Shown in pieces: positions 26,859 through 38,269 of a stretch of 64,000 nt of DNA. The position numbers and the translations under genes were made by a program. Below the pieces are notes generated by a model that did not search any database, was not told the DNA's origin, and was given only the letters and a program-made list of their open reading frames with translations. Each line of letters opens with the position of its first letter. Position 1 is the stretch's first letter. The stretch is from Apostichopus japonicus. Taxonomy: Eukaryota; Echinodermata; Holothuroidea; Aspidochirotida; Stichopodidae. The DNA lies in contig NC_092563.1 in assembly GCF_037975245.1 (NCBI RefSeq), forward strand, positions 11,189,001 through 11,253,000, read 5' to 3'.

Positions 26859-28916
26859 ACCGGTAAGTCGTAGGTGCCCCTGCAAACCAACTATGGAGTT
26901 GTTGCGACCTTGCTTCCATGAGATATCGCGCTTAAAAAGATCACTCCCCATTTCGAAAATGGTGAACCCAGATGACCTTTGACTTCTACCAAAAGCAATG
27001 GGCTACAGGTAAGTCGTAAGGCCCCCCTGCACACCAACTATGGAGTTGTTCCGAGCTCGACTCCTTGAGATATCACGTTTACAAATGTCACTCACCATTT
27101 CGACCCTGCTGACCACAGATGACCTTTGACCTCTACAAAAAACAATGGGCTACAGGTAAGTCTTAGGTCCCCTCTGCAAACCAAATATGGAATTGTTGCG
27201 ACCTTGCATCCATGAGATATCCCGTTTACAAATGTCACTCACCATTTCGACCCTGCTGACCACAGATGACCTTTGACCTCTATCAAAAACAATGGGCTAG
27301 AGGTAAGTGGTAGGTCCCCTCTGCACACCAAATATGGAATTGTTGCGACCTTGCATCCATCAGATATCGCGTTTACAAATGTCACTCACCATTTCGACCC
27401 TGCTGACCACAGATGACCTTTGACCTCTACCAAAAACAATGGGCTACCGGTAAGTCGAAAGTTCCCCTCTGCACACCAACTAAGGAGTTGTTGCAACCTT
27501 GCCTCCTTGAGATATCGCGTTTCCAAAGGTCTCTCACCATTTCGACCATGGTGACCCCAGATGACCTTTGACCTCTACCAAAAACAATGGGCTACCGGTA
27601 AGTCGTAGGTCCCCCCTGCACACCAAATATGGAGTTGTTGCGACCTTGCCTCCATGAGATATCGCGTTTACAAATGTCACTCACCATTTCGACCCTGCTG
27701 ACCACAGATGACCTTTGACCTCTACCAAAAACTATGGGTTACAGGTAAGTCGAATGTCCCCCCTGCACACCAAATATGGAGTTGTTGCGACCTTGCCTCC
27801 ATGAGATATCGCGTTTACAAATGTCACTCACCATTTCGACCCTGCTGACCACAGATGACCTTTGACCTCTACCAAAAACAATGGGCTACAGGTAAGTCGG
27901 AAGTCCCCCCTGCACACCAACTATGGATTTGTTGCGACCTTGCCTCCTTGAGATATCGCGTTTTAGAAGGTCACTCACCATTTCGACCATGGTGACCCCA
28001 GATGACCTTTGACCTCTACCAAAAACAATGGGCTACAAGTAAGTCGAAAGTCCCCCCTGCACACCAACTATGGAGTTGTTGCGACCTTGCCTCCATGAGA
28101 TATCGCGTTTACAAATGTCACTCACCATTTCGACCCTGCTGACAACAGATGACCTTTGACCTCTACCAAGAGCAATGGGCTACCGGTAAGTCGAAAGTTC
28201 CCCCTGCACACCAACTAAGGAGTTGTTGCGACCTTGCCTCCTTGAGATATCGCGTTTCCAAATGTCTCTCACCATTTCGACCATGGTGACCCCAGATGAC
28301 CTTTGACCTCTACCAAAAACAATGGGCTATCGGTAAGTCGTAGGTCCCCCCTGCACACCAAATATGGAGTTGTTGCGACCTTGCCTCCATGAGATATCGC
28401 GTTTACAAATGTCACTCACCATTTCGACCATGGTGACCCCAGATGACCTTTGACCTCTACCAAAAACAATGGGCTACAGGTAAGTCGAAAGTCCCCCCTG
28501 CACACCAACTATGGAGTTGTTGCGATCTTGCCTCCTTGAGATATCGCGTTTTAAAAGGTCACTCACCATTTCGACCCTGCTGACCACAGATGACCTTTGA
28601 CTTCTACCAAAAACAATGGGCTAACGGTAAGTAGTAGGTCCCCCCGACACACCAACTATGGAGTTGTGACGACCTTGCCTCCATCTGATATCGCGTTTAA
28701 AAAGGTCACTCCCCATTTCGACCATGGTGACCCCAGATGACCTTTGACATCTACCAAAAACAATGGCCTACAGGTAAGTCGTAGGACCCACCTGCACACC
28801 AACTATGGAGTTGTTCCGAGCTCGACTCCTTGAGATATCACGTTTACAAATGTCACTCACCATTTCGACCCTGCTGACTACAGATGACCTTTGACCTCTA
28901 CCAAAAACAATGGGCT
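26859..28916. repeat. 14-monomer higher-order repeat, copy 2 (2,058 bp)
   Basis: Same monomer order as 24801-26858 with few substitutions, such as GCAAACCAAC for GCACACCAAC near 26882. Confidence 0.85.
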
Positions 28917-30245
28917 ACCGGTAAGTCGTAGGTGCCCCTGCACACCAACTATGGAGTTGTTGCGACCTTGCTTCCATGAGATATCGCGCTTAAAAAGATC
29001 ACTCCCCATTTCGAAAATGGTGAACCCAGATGACCTTTGACTTCTACCAAAAGCAATGGGCTACAGGTAAGTCGTAAGGCCCCCCTGCACACGAACTATG
29101 GAGTTGTTGCGACCTTGCATCCATGAGATATCCCGTTTACAAATGTCACTCACCATTTCGACCCTGCTGACCACAGATGACCTTTGACCTCTATCAAAAA
29201 CAATGGGCTAGAGGTAAGTGGTAGGTCCCCTCTGCACACCAAATATGGAATTGTTGCGACCTTGCATCCATCAGATATCGCGTTTACAAATGTCACTCAC
29301 CATTTCGACCCTGCTGACCACAGATGACCTTTGACCTCTACCAAAAACAATGGGCTACCGGTAAGTCGAAAGTTCCCCTCTGCACACCAACTAAGGAGTT
29401 GTTGCAACCTTGCCTCCTTGAGATATCGCGTTTCCAAAGGTCTCTCACCATTTCGACCATGGTGACCCCAGATGACCTTTGACCTCTACCAAAAACAATG
29501 GGCTACCGGTAAGTCGTAGGTCCCCCCCTGCACACCAAATATGGAGTTGTTGCGACCTTGCCTCCATGAGATATCGCGTTTACAAATGTCACTCACCATT
29601 TCGACCCTGCTGACCACAGATGACCTTTGACCTCCACCAAAAACAATGGGTTACAGGTAAGTCGAATGTCCCCCCTGCACATCAAATATGGAGTTGTTGC
29701 GACCTTGCCTCCATGAGATATCGCGTTTACAAATGTCACTCACCATTTCGACCCTGCTGACCACAGATGACCTTTGACCTCTACCAAAAACAATGGGCTA
29801 CAGGTAAGTCGGAAGTCCCCCCTGCACACCAACTATGGAGTTGTTGCGACCTTGCCTCGTTGAGATATCGCGTTTTAGAAGGTCACTCACCATTTCGACC
29901 ATGGTGACCCCAGATGACCTTTGACCTCTACCAAAAACAATGGGCTACAGTTAAGTCGAAAGTCCCCCCTGCACACCAACTATGGAGTTGTTGCGACCTT
30001 GCCTCCATGAGATATCGCGTTTACAAATGTCACTCACCATTTCGACCCTGCTGACCACAGATGACCTTTGACCTCTACCAAAAACAATGGGCTACCGGTA
30101 AGTCGAAAGTTCCCCCCGGCACACCAACTAAGGAGTTGTTGCGACCTTGCCTCCTTGAGATATCGCGTTTCCAAATGTCTCTCACCATTTCGACCATGGT
30201 GACCCCAGATGACCTTTGACCTCTACCAAAAACAATGGGCTATCG
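28917..30245. repeat. 14-monomer higher-order repeat, copy 3 (partial)
   Basis: Follows copies 1 and 2, but one monomer has been lost near 29090, after which the offset to copy 2 is about 1,911 bp. Correspondence ends near 30245 at a C-run monomer (CCCCCCCCCCTGC). Confidence 0.8.
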
Positions 30246-33200
30246 GTAAGTCGGAAGTCCCCCCCCCCCTGCACAACAACTATGGAGTTGTTGCGACCGT
30301 GCCTCCTTGAGATATCACGTTGACAAATGTCACTCACCATTTCGACCCTGCTGACCACAGATGACCTGTGACCTCTACCAAAAACAATGGGCTACCGGTA
30401 AGTCGTAGGTCCCCCCTGCAAATATGGAGTTGTTGCGACCTTGCCTCCATGAGATATCGCGTTTACAAATGTCACTCACCATTTCGACCCTGCTGACCAC
30501 AGATGAATTTTGACCTCTACCAAAAACAATGGGTTACAGGTAAGTCGAAAGTCCCCCCTGCACACCAACTATGGAGTTGTTGCGACCGTGCCTCCTTGAG
30601 ATATCACGTTGACAAATGTCACTCACCATTTCGACCCTGCTGACCACAGATGACCTTTGACCTCTACCAAAAACAATGGGCTACCGGTAAGTCGTAGGTC
30701 CCCCCTGCAAATATGGAGTTGTTGCGACCTTGCCTCCATGAGATATCGCGCTTAAAAAGGTCACTCCCCATTTCGACCATGGTGACCCCAGATGACCTTT
30801 GACCTCTACCAAAAGCAATGAGCTACAGGTGGGTCGTAAGGCCCCCCTGCACACCAACTATGGAGTTGTTCCGAGCTCGACTCCTTGAGATATCACGTTT
30901 ACAAATGTCACTCACCATTTCGACCCTGCTGACCACAGATGACCTTTGACCTCTACCAAAAACAATGGGCTACAGGTAAGTCGTAGGTCCCCTCTGCACA
31001 CCAAATATGGAATTGTTGCGACCTTGCATCCATGAGATATCGCGTTTACAAATGTCACTCACCATTTCGACCCTGCTGACCACAGATGACCTTTGACCTC
31101 TACCAAAAGCAATGGGCTACCGGCGGGTCGGTCGTAGGTCCGGTAAGTCGTAGGTCCCCCCTGCACACCAACTATGGAGTTGTTGCGACCTTGCTTCCAT
31201 GAGATATCGCGCTTAAAAAGGTCATTCCCAATTTCGACCATGGTGACCCCAGATGACCTTTGACCTCTACCAAAAACAATGGGCTACAGTTAAGTCGTAA
31301 GGCCCCCCTGCACACCAACTATGGAGTTGTTCCGAGCTCGCCTCCTTGAGATATCACGTTTACAATTGTCACTCACCATTTCAACCCTGCTGACCACAGA
31401 TGACCTTTGACCTCTACCAAAAAACAATGGGCTACAGTTAAGTCGAAAGTCCCCCCTGCACACCAACTATGGAGTTGTTGCGACCTTGCCTCCTTGAGAT
31501 ATCGCGTTTACAAAGGTCTCTCACCATTTCAAACCTGCTGACCACAGATGACCTTTGACCTCTACCAAGAGCAATGGGCTACAGGTAAGTCGTAAGGCCC
31601 CCCTGCACACCAACTATGGAGTTGTTCCGAGCTCGCCTCCTTGAGATATCGCGTTTACAAATGTCACTCACCATTTCGACCCTGCTGACCACAGATGACC
31701 TTTGACCTCTACCAAAAACAATAGGCTACAGGTAAGTCGTAGGTCCCCCCTGCACACCAAATATGGAATTGTTTCGACCTTGCATCCATGAGATATCGCG
31801 TTTACAAATGTCTCTCACCATTTCGACCATGGTGACCCCAGATGACCTTTGACCTCTACCAAAAACAATGGGCTACAAGGAAGTCGAAAGTCCCCCCTGC
31901 ACACCAACTATGGAGTTGTTGCGATCTTGCCTCCTTGAGATATCGCGTTTTAAAAGGTCACTCACCATTTCGACCCTGCTGACCACAGATGACCTTTGAC
32001 CTCTACCAAAAACAATGGGTTACAGGTAAGTCGAAAGTCCCTGCACACCAACTATGGAGTTGTTGCGACCTTGCCTCCTTGAGATATCGCGTTTTAAAAG
32101 GTCACTCACCATTTCGACCATGGTGACCCCAGATGACCTATGACTTCTACCAAAAACAATGGGCTACAGTTAAGGCGTAGGTCCCCCCTGTACACCATGA
32201 ATGGAGTTGTTCCGAGCTCGCCTCCTTGAGATATCACGTTTACAGATGTCACTCACCATTTCGACCCTGCTGACCAAAGATGACCTTTGACCTCTACCAA
32301 AAACAATTGGCTACAGTTAAGTCGTAGGTCCCCCCTGTACACCATCAATGAAGTTGTTCCGAGCTCGCCTCCTTGAGATATCACGTTTACAGATGTCACT
32401 CACCATTTCGACCCTGCTGACCACAGATGACCTTTGACCTCTACCAAAAACAATGGGCTACAGGTAAGTCGTAGGTCCCCCCCTGTACACCATGAATGGA
32501 GTTGTTCCGAGCTCGCCTCCTTGAGATATCACGTTTACAGATGTCACTCACCATTTCGACCCTGCTGACCAAAGATGACCTTTGACCTCTACCAAAAACA
32601 ATTGGCTACAGTTAAGTCGTAGGTCCCCCCTGTACACCATCAATGGAGTTGTTCCGAGCTCGCCTCCTTGAGATATCACGTTTACAGATGTCACTCACCA
32701 TTTCGACCCTGCTGACCACAGATGACCTTTGACCTCTACCAAAAACAATGGGCTACAGGTAAGTCGTAGGTCCCCTCTGCACACCAAATATGGAATTGTT
32801 GCGACCTTGCATCCATGAGATATCGCGTTTACAAATGTCACTCACAATTTCGACCCTGCTGACCACAGATGACCTTTGACCTCTACCAAAAACAATGGGC
32901 TACCGGTAAGTCGAAAGTTCCCCCTGCACACCAAATAAGGAGTTGTTGCGACCTTGCCTCCTTGAGACATCGCCTTTACAAAGGACTGTCACCATTTCGA
33001 CCCTGCTGACCACAGATGACCTTTGACCTCTACCAAAAACAATGGGCTACAGGTAAGTCAAAAGTCCCCCCTGCACACCAACTATGGAGTTGTTGCGACC
33101 TTGCCTCCTTGAGATATCGCGTTTACAAAGGTCTCTCACCATTTCAAACCTGCTGACCACAGATGACCTTTGACCTCTACCAAGAGCAATGGGCTACAGG

Positions 33201-34443
33201 TAAGTCGTAAGGCCCCCCTGCACACCAACTATGGAGTTTTTCCGAGCTCGCCTCCTTGAGATATCGCGTTTACAAATGTCACTCACCATTTCGACCCTGC
33301 TGACCACAGATGACCTTTGACCTCTACCAAAACAATGGGCTACAGTTAAGTCGTAGGTCCCCCCGGCATACCAACTATGGAGTTGTTGCGACCTTGCCTC
33401 CTTGAGATATCGCGTTTACAAAGGTCTCTCACCATTTCGAACCTGCTGACCACAGATGACCTTTGACCTCTACCAAAAGCAATGGGCTACCGTCGGGTCG
33501 GTCGTAGGTCCGGTAGGTCGTAGGTCCCCCCTGCACACCAACTATGGAGTTGTTGCGACCTTGCTTCCATGAGATATCGCGCTTAAAAAGGTCATTCCCA
33601 ATTTCGACCATGGTGACCCCAGATGACCTTTGACTTCTACCAAAAACAATGGGCTACAGTTAAGGCGTAGGTCCCCCCTGCACACCATCAATGGAGTTGT
33701 TCCGAGCTCGCCTCCTTGAGATATCACGTTTACAGATGTCACTCACCATTTCGACCCTGCTGACCAAAGATGACCTTTGACCTCTACCAAAAACAATGGG
33801 CTACCGGTAAGTCGTAGGTCCCCCCTGTACACCATCAATGGAGTTGTTCCGAGCTCGCCTCCTTGAGATATCACGTTTACAAATGTCACTCACCATTTCG
33901 ACCCTGCTGACCACAGATGACCTTTGACCTCTACCAAAAACAATGGGCTACAGGTAAGTCGTAGGTCCCCTCTGCACACCAAATATGGAATTGTTGCGAC
34001 CTTGCATCCATGAGATATCGCGTTTACAAATGTCACTCACCATTTCGACCCTGCTGACCACAGATGACCTTTGACCTCTACCAAAAACAATGGGCTACCG
34101 GTAAGTCGAAAGTTCCCCCTGCACACCAACTAAGGAGTTGTTGCGACCTTGCCTCCTTGAGACATCGCCTTTACAAAGGACTGTCACCATTTCGACCATG
34201 GTGACCCCAGATGACCTTTGACCTCTACCAAAAACGATGGGCTACCGGTAAGTCGTAGGTCCCCCCTGCACACCAAATATGGAGTTGTTGTGACCTTGCC
34301 TCCATGAGATATCGCGTTTACAAGTGTCACTCACCATTTCGACCCTGCTGACCACAGATGACCTTTGACCTCTACCAAAAACAATGGGCTACAGGTAAGT
34401 CGAAAGTCCCCCCTGCACACCAACTATGGAGTTGTTGCGACCT
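30246..34443. repeat. Mixed satellite monomers, insert-proximal left arm
   Basis: More diverse monomers than upstream. They include a subfamily with GTACACCATCAATGG or CATGAATGG in place of CACACCAACTATGG (32196, 32338, 32491, 32633, 33687, 33829). They also include long-form monomers with a 20-bp insertion and monomers with CATCGCCTTTACAAAGGACTG. The same subfamilies reappear just right of the 5.74-kb insert, so both arms were one array. Confidence 0.85.
31122..33511. repeat. Long-form (167-bp) monomers with internal duplication, left arm
   Basis: At 31122-31141 and 33492-33511 the segment GGTAAGTCGTAGGTCC is preceded by an extra related 20-bp copy reading GGCGGGTCGGTCGTAGGTCC or close to it. 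This gives two tandem copies of the donor-like segment in one monomer. Monomers between the two sites are standard. Confidence 0.8.
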
Positions 34444-34477
34444 TCCCAGTATGTATCACACTGGCGGTCCGCTGGCG
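34444..34477 (+). repeat. Left terminal inverted repeat of the 5.74-kb element
   Basis: Aligned with the reverse complement of 40148-40181 without gaps. Matching blocks are TCCCAG (positions 1-6), ATCA (12-15), CT (18-19), GCGGTCC (21-27) and GGCG (31-34), in total 24 of 34. The outer six bases and GCGGTCC are the best conserved. Confidence 0.75.
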
Positions 34478-34496
34478 TAAAAACGCTGGCGGTAAA

Positions 34497-34706
34497 ACGC
34501 TGGACGTCCGCCAACGGACCGATAGATATTGCTGCTTGGAAAAACCCAGCGTTTTGCCGACAGCGGACCGACAGCGTATCGACGTCGTAAAAAAGCCGGC
34601 GGTTACACGCTGGAGGTCCTCCAACGGACCGATAGACATTGTTGCTTGGAGAAACCTAGCAGAATTCCGACAGCTGACCGACAGCGTACCGCCGTAGAAA
34701 TTTTCC
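34497..34706. repeat. 110-bp direct repeat, two copies, left subterminal
   Basis: ACGCTGGACGTCC at 34497 and ACGCTGGAGGTCC at 34607 begin two diverged copies. They share AACGGACCGATAGA, TGCTTGGA, CGACAGC and GACCGACAGCGTA in order. The copies precede the AT-rich interior. Short + and - strand frames crossing this area have no recognisable product. Confidence 0.75.
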
Positions 34707-34960
34707 CACAAATAGTATGTTATGAAAGTCATTCAGCAATTTACACAAGCTCACATACACATTGACCATCGGGTCTGTCCAAAATCTTACGTCTCTATAT
34801 GAAAGTTTAGTTAAAGATGAGTTTCTATTAAACTATTTAACCTGTGCTTTTTTAATATATATTTGTTCCTGTGGGGAGAAAAATTAAGAATACTTGGATT
34901 TTGTGTACATAGTATAGGCCAGGTTTAGGTGCGGCTGCATGGGTTAATACGTAATTAGGC

Positions 34961-35030
34961 AACCGCTGGTGGTCCGCTAACGGACCGATAGATATTACAG
35001 CGGAATGCCGACAGCAGTACCGCTGGAGGA
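34961..35030. repeat. Third, shortened copy of the left subterminal repeat
   Basis: Contains GGTCCGCTAACGGACC, a perfect 6-bp-arm hairpin at 34971-34986, followed by GATAGATATT and GCCGACAGCAGTACCGCTGG. These parallel the 110-bp repeats at 34497-34706 but with an internal deletion. It lies inside AT-rich sequence, 250 bp from the main pair. Confidence 0.6.
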
Positions 35031-35236
35031 AATATTGTATAGCTTTTGTGCCGACTTGGCGGGAAGTCTTACCACACTGGCACAAACAGAATATTTTCCT
35101 AAAACCTATATTCTCCAATAACTATAAGGTAACTAAAGATTGAGCTAACTCAAAGTAGTTAAATTTTGCATACCATCCAATGTAATATATATTATCATAC
35201 ACTACATAATATTTGAAGGGAAAACAACAAAAAATT

Positions 35237-35508
35237 ACTGATCGAACGAGTTTGACGGATACCACATGAAGAAATGTTGGCAAGCATTTGGGCAAAATGG
35301 GCGGGTAATACCCTTAACCACAGGAACACTTACAGAATAATATTTTCAACAAATTCAAATTCTGAAATAAATATTGAGCAATAACGTTATAAGCGATATC
35401 CAAATACTTTAATAAATTTCAACTATCCAAAGAAGTATTTATTATTCAACAATTTAGCGTAGTTGAGAGAAAACAGTTCAGAAAACATTTTTCACTGATC
35501 GAACGAGT
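35237..35508 (+). repeat. 15-bp direct repeat pair, 257 bp apart
   Basis: ACTGATCGAACGAGT occurs exactly at 35237-35251 and 35494-35508, each preceded by a similar A-rich stretch (GGGAAAACAACAAAAA and GAGAAAACAGTTCAGAAAA). This suggests an old local duplication inside the element. Confidence 0.65.
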
Positions 35509-35826
35509 CTAGTATAACTGGCATCCAATCGTTAAACCGCAATGCTCAGTGTCCTCAAATATAGCAGCTAGTTTGAAAAGCGGTCGCTTTCGTAGTGCGT
35601 TACAACTCTTTGGATGTCGGATATCCTGATCTATTCTTTTGAAAGTACTTGCAGTCTGCAGATACAAATTTGCTTAAGAGGTATGTATATACCTGTGTTT
35701 TCTTACTGAGGGTTGACAGTTGTACATAATTGATTTCACAAGTATTTGAAGTGACTATTTTTTAAATAAACTTAGACGTAATCTAGCGTTAGGCTAGAAT
35801 GTATCGCTTAATGAGAAGCCTTTCGC

Positions 35827-35867
35827 GGTGTATAAATTACACCTAGCCTACATTTGTAGGTGTTAAT
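35827..35867. repeat. Two adjacent short hairpins
   Basis: GGTGTA-TAAAT-TACACC at 35827-35843 is a perfect 6-bp-arm inverted repeat. About 8 bp further on, CCTACA-TT-TGTAGG is another. They may be remnants of a small inverted-repeat element; nothing more can be said. Confidence 0.4.
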
Positions 35868-36103
35868 TGTGTTAGGCTGAGCAATAACGATCACACATAA
35901 AGGTAAACTAATGACCGTTGTTTGTATAATAGCTAGGTTATGCAATGTTATGCCGAAAAATTTGTTTGCTCACTGTATTAGAAGAAAAATGTTATCTGCA
36001 GAAGGTTAATACTGTAAATATTACTAGATGACTATGGAAGGCTTCCCCCTAATTTTAAATATCATATTCTGAAATATATATTACTATACTAGTTACTAAG
36101 TAA

Positions 36104-36144
36104 GCCTAGGCTAGTATTAGTACACTAGTACTACTAGGCTAGGC
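36104..36144. repeat. CTAG-rich imperfect hairpin
   Basis: The left arm 36104-36123 (GCCTAGGCTAGTATTAGTAC) pairs imperfectly with 36128-36144 (GTACTACTAGGCTAGGC) around a 4-base loop. The zone from 36090 to 36150 is dominated by CTAG, CCTAGG and AGGCCT palindromes. Confidence 0.45.
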
Positions 36145-37453
36145 CTAGTTTTGAATAATTTGGTATGTTACAGTATTGAAAAATCATGGTCATCCATAAC
36201 TTTTAAGAAATAATGCACTGTTTTATTTGTTTATAGCTAGGCCCCTGGGCCTAGTTAAGAAGGTAAGGACTCAATGTTAAAACCTTATTAATAATAATAA
36301 TATAAGTAGCCCTATGGTTGTTTTCAAATATCAGGAATGGGTTGGTGGTTAAATCTTTTTGGATTTCATGTTTAGTGCTTAGGCTTCAAAGTTTATGTAA
36401 CAAATTAAGCATTTTGGAGAACAATAGATCATCGTCATTTTTTATGAGTAGTTTATGAGTACTCCTGTGGAGTATAGTGATACCAACCAACACGATAATG
36501 AAAAATATTTCATATCTATAGCCTCTAGGCTTCTAAAAAAATTGTGGCTGCCTTATCTCTTTTTGTTGCTTTTTGTCTTGGCTACTGTCAATTTGAAATA
36601 TTTGCATTGGGTCTATTCCATTTGCTCAGTTTCTGGTGAATCATTCTGCGCATGATTTCCAAGAAAATAACTGCCTTCATTGAAGTGATCCTCAGTTAAA
36701 ATAAAGTTTATTTGCCCAATAGCTGAACTGCCTCTATGCTATGTCTGTATGATGCCACTATTTAACTCTATGGAAAGTTACTTTAAAGGGTTAAAAGTTT
36801 ACAGTGTTGTGGGGAGAACTGTTTAAATTCCTTGGCAATAAATCATTGAAAGCACAGTTGGTGAAGGTAGCTTAGGTTCAATTTGCCCCTCTATTGTATT
36901 CCCAGGTGAATTTAATGGCAATGAAAGTAGATACAACTTTGGGCAAGCAGGAGGGTAATTACCAGTCTTTATTATGTTTAAAAATCTCTGCAGACAAAGT
37001 AACAAATAAAATGATATGTCTGTATTTGATGATGTAAATTTGACCTTATATAAGGACAATGTACATAGGAAGTTCTCCAACAAAAAAAAACATTTTAATT
37101 GAAGGGGTGATGCCGATTGTAAGTAATGAATACAGAATGAAGAGCTCTAGGTTTTGGTTTTTGGTTCTTTTTTTGCAGTAGATTTACAGAAAATAAAATG
37201 ACTTATGTGAAATCCCTGGGCGAACTAAACAAGGAAAATACAAAATGAGGTGAATACAAAATCGCTATTTTACAAGAAACATGCAATAATGATAACAACT
37301 TTGAGCTGCATGATGACACAGTTGAAGTTAATAGTGAAAGGATTCTAAGTATATAAAGGAGCGACAGATAGCCATTCCTCTCCTGCACAATATGTTGTTG
37401 TGAACTTATTTACTGTTGACGTTAATTTGCAGTATGGAAACACCAAAGTATGC

Positions 37454-37470
37454 TGTTGTTGTTGTTGTTT
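37454..37470. repeat. (GTT)n microsatellite
   Basis: Five GTT repeats followed by a T run, in the AT-rich interior just upstream of the first DUF4806-like exon. Confidence 0.7.
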
Positions 37471-37555
37471 TTTGAGGAAGATGGGGTCAGCAGATTTAAT
37501 CACAATTTATCAATTTTTCCAGATCAGGATTTTCAGGAACTAAGTTAGAAGCCAG

Positions 37556-37660
37556 CGCATTACTATTCCTGTGGGATCTTTGGAGGAATTTAATTACCTG
37601 GATGACTCTATTGAAACAAACAAGGCTTTGGAAAGATATTTGGTGTGTCAGTTTAAAAGT
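37556..37660 (+). CDS. DUF4806-like gene, probable exon A (fragment)
   Basis: Thirty-five codons, open, between an acceptor-like AGAAGCCAG and a donor-like GTAAGG. The translation includes ITIPVGSLEEFNYLDD and KALERYLVCQF. This resembles the start of the DUF4806 domain of invertebrate proteins, typically a proline followed by a T/S-LEE-F..L segment and then a leucine-rich helix ending LV. The role of DUF4806 is unknown; many such genes are multi-copy and repeat-associated. The exon ends in phase 0 and exon B (38108) begins in phase 0, so the two join in frame across a 447-bp intron. Upstream, a shifted frame ending FPDQDFQELS may be a damaged preceding part. Family recognition is from memory and needs a profile search. 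Confidence 0.45.
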
Positions 37661-38107
37661 GTAAGGGAAGTAATCAGAAAACAGTTTTCCAGAGTGTAAT
37701 GTTAGTTTATCATTATAAATTTGTAGCCAAGTCAGGTTTTATTGTGTCAGTGGTCTGTACAAAATGAAAATATTTCCTGAGGGGCTAATTTCCTTTTCAT
37801 GGGGGACAATTAAAACTCTAAGGTAGTAACAGATATGAAAGCATTTAGGTAACAAGAGTTTGGCCAGAAATGATTTTACCTGGCAGTGCATTCTACAAAA
37901 GTGGGCTGTTAAATCAATCTTGTTTTTGACTGGACCCAGAAAGGAACATTGCAGCACTGCATTGCTAGTTCCTCTTAAAATATTGATAAGAAATTAGCAA
38001 AAGATGCCAAAGTGTGGGATGAAATAGAATTACTTGAATATTTCTGTTTGTATAATAATTATTGTAATGGTTTCTGATTAACTTTTCTTTCTTTTTGTTG
38101 TTTCAAG
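37661..38107 (+). other. Putative intron between DUF4806-like exons A and B
   Basis: Begins GTAAGG and ends in a pyrimidine-rich tract (CTTTCTTTTTGTTGTTTCAAG) with a terminal AG. It is AT-rich with stops in all frames. The domain similarity resumes immediately after it in the same phase, which supports the intron call. Confidence 0.45.
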
Positions 38108-38269
38108 ATGAAAAGACTATCAATTCTTGTTGGCAACACATTGAAGGAGTGCGTTAAAAGAATCGTGAGAGATGTATTGGCAAATGCAGTTGCTACCACA
38201 CTGAACTGGACATGTGTACCACTGGGAAAACAGCCTTTGCGAAGCTACATGTATGAAATACATAATTGA
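38108..38269 (+). CDS. DUF4806-like gene, probable exon B (fragment)
   Basis: Fifty-three codons read in phase with exon A, ending at TGA (38267-38269). Residues include ECVKRIVRDVLANAVATT followed by LNWTCVPLGKQPL. In the DUF4806 family this part has a helix with a V-R-I-L core, then N-W-(T/K)-G and G-K with a following aromatic or leucine. Here the NWT and LGK elements are present, but the glycine after NWT is replaced by cysteine. A GTGAGT donor lies 2 bp past the TGA and a GTATGA donor at 38250, so the true 3' end is uncertain. The TGA could be the end, a premature stop, or intronic. The start is set by the acceptor at 38107, not by the ATG that happens to follow it. Confidence 0.45.
   Translation: MKRLSILVGNTLKECVKRIVRDVLANAVATTLNWTCVPLGKQPLRSYMYEIHN

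Larger units (their letters stand above)
1..34443. repeat. 147-bp satellite array, left arm (about 234 monomers)
   Basis: Head-to-tail tandem repeat seen by direct reading. The landmark GTCACT recurs at 11, 158, 305, 452 and 599, so the period is 147 bp with small indels elsewhere. Every monomer has the same blocks in order: GAGATATCGCG, GGTCACTCACCATTTCGACC, a TGACC cluster ending TGACCTTTGACCTCTACC, ACAATGGGCTAC, GGTAAGTCG, and CACACCAACTATGGAGTTG. All monomers lie in the same orientation. A near-universal GATATC should give an EcoRV ladder. Monomer variants are shared in long register, giving higher-order repeats listed separately. The array starts before base 1 and is interrupted at 34443/34444 by a 5.74-kb insert. 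Confidence 0.98.
35031..37555. other. AT-rich interior of the element, no gene recognised
   Basis: Unique AT-rich sequence with frequent stop codons in all frames. It contains the 15-bp direct repeats at 35237 and 35494, small inverted repeats near 35827-35867, and a CTAG-rich hairpin at 36104-36144. A frame at 36455-36655 contains a hydrophobic stretch (LWLPYLFLLLFVLATV) but matches nothing I know. A frame from 37426 to a stop at 37546-37548 (residues FPDQDFQELS at its end) lies just before the DUF4806-like exon. It could be an upstream part of that gene in a shifted frame. Confidence 0.5.

Noticed and set aside
2998-33742. Many minus-strand reading frames of 60-105 codons across the satellite with shared residues such as VEVKGHLWSAGSKW.
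   Set aside because: They are the same 49-residue period set by a 147-bp monomer, start at a chance ATG and end by small indels. No family is recognisable.
1-34443. Possible CENP-B box in the satellite, from the TTCG in CATTTCGACC.
   Set aside because: The bases after TTCG do not fit the TTCGnnnnAnnCGGG pattern on either strand.
34365-35118. Frames of 78-110 codons on both strands at the left end of the element.
   Set aside because: They straddle the satellite/element boundary and the 110-bp repeats, and the products resemble nothing I know.
36455-36655. A 66-codon + frame with a hydrophobic stretch that could be a membrane segment.
   Set aside because: It is isolated and AT-rich, has no recognised homologue and no splice context, and is within chance expectation for this length.
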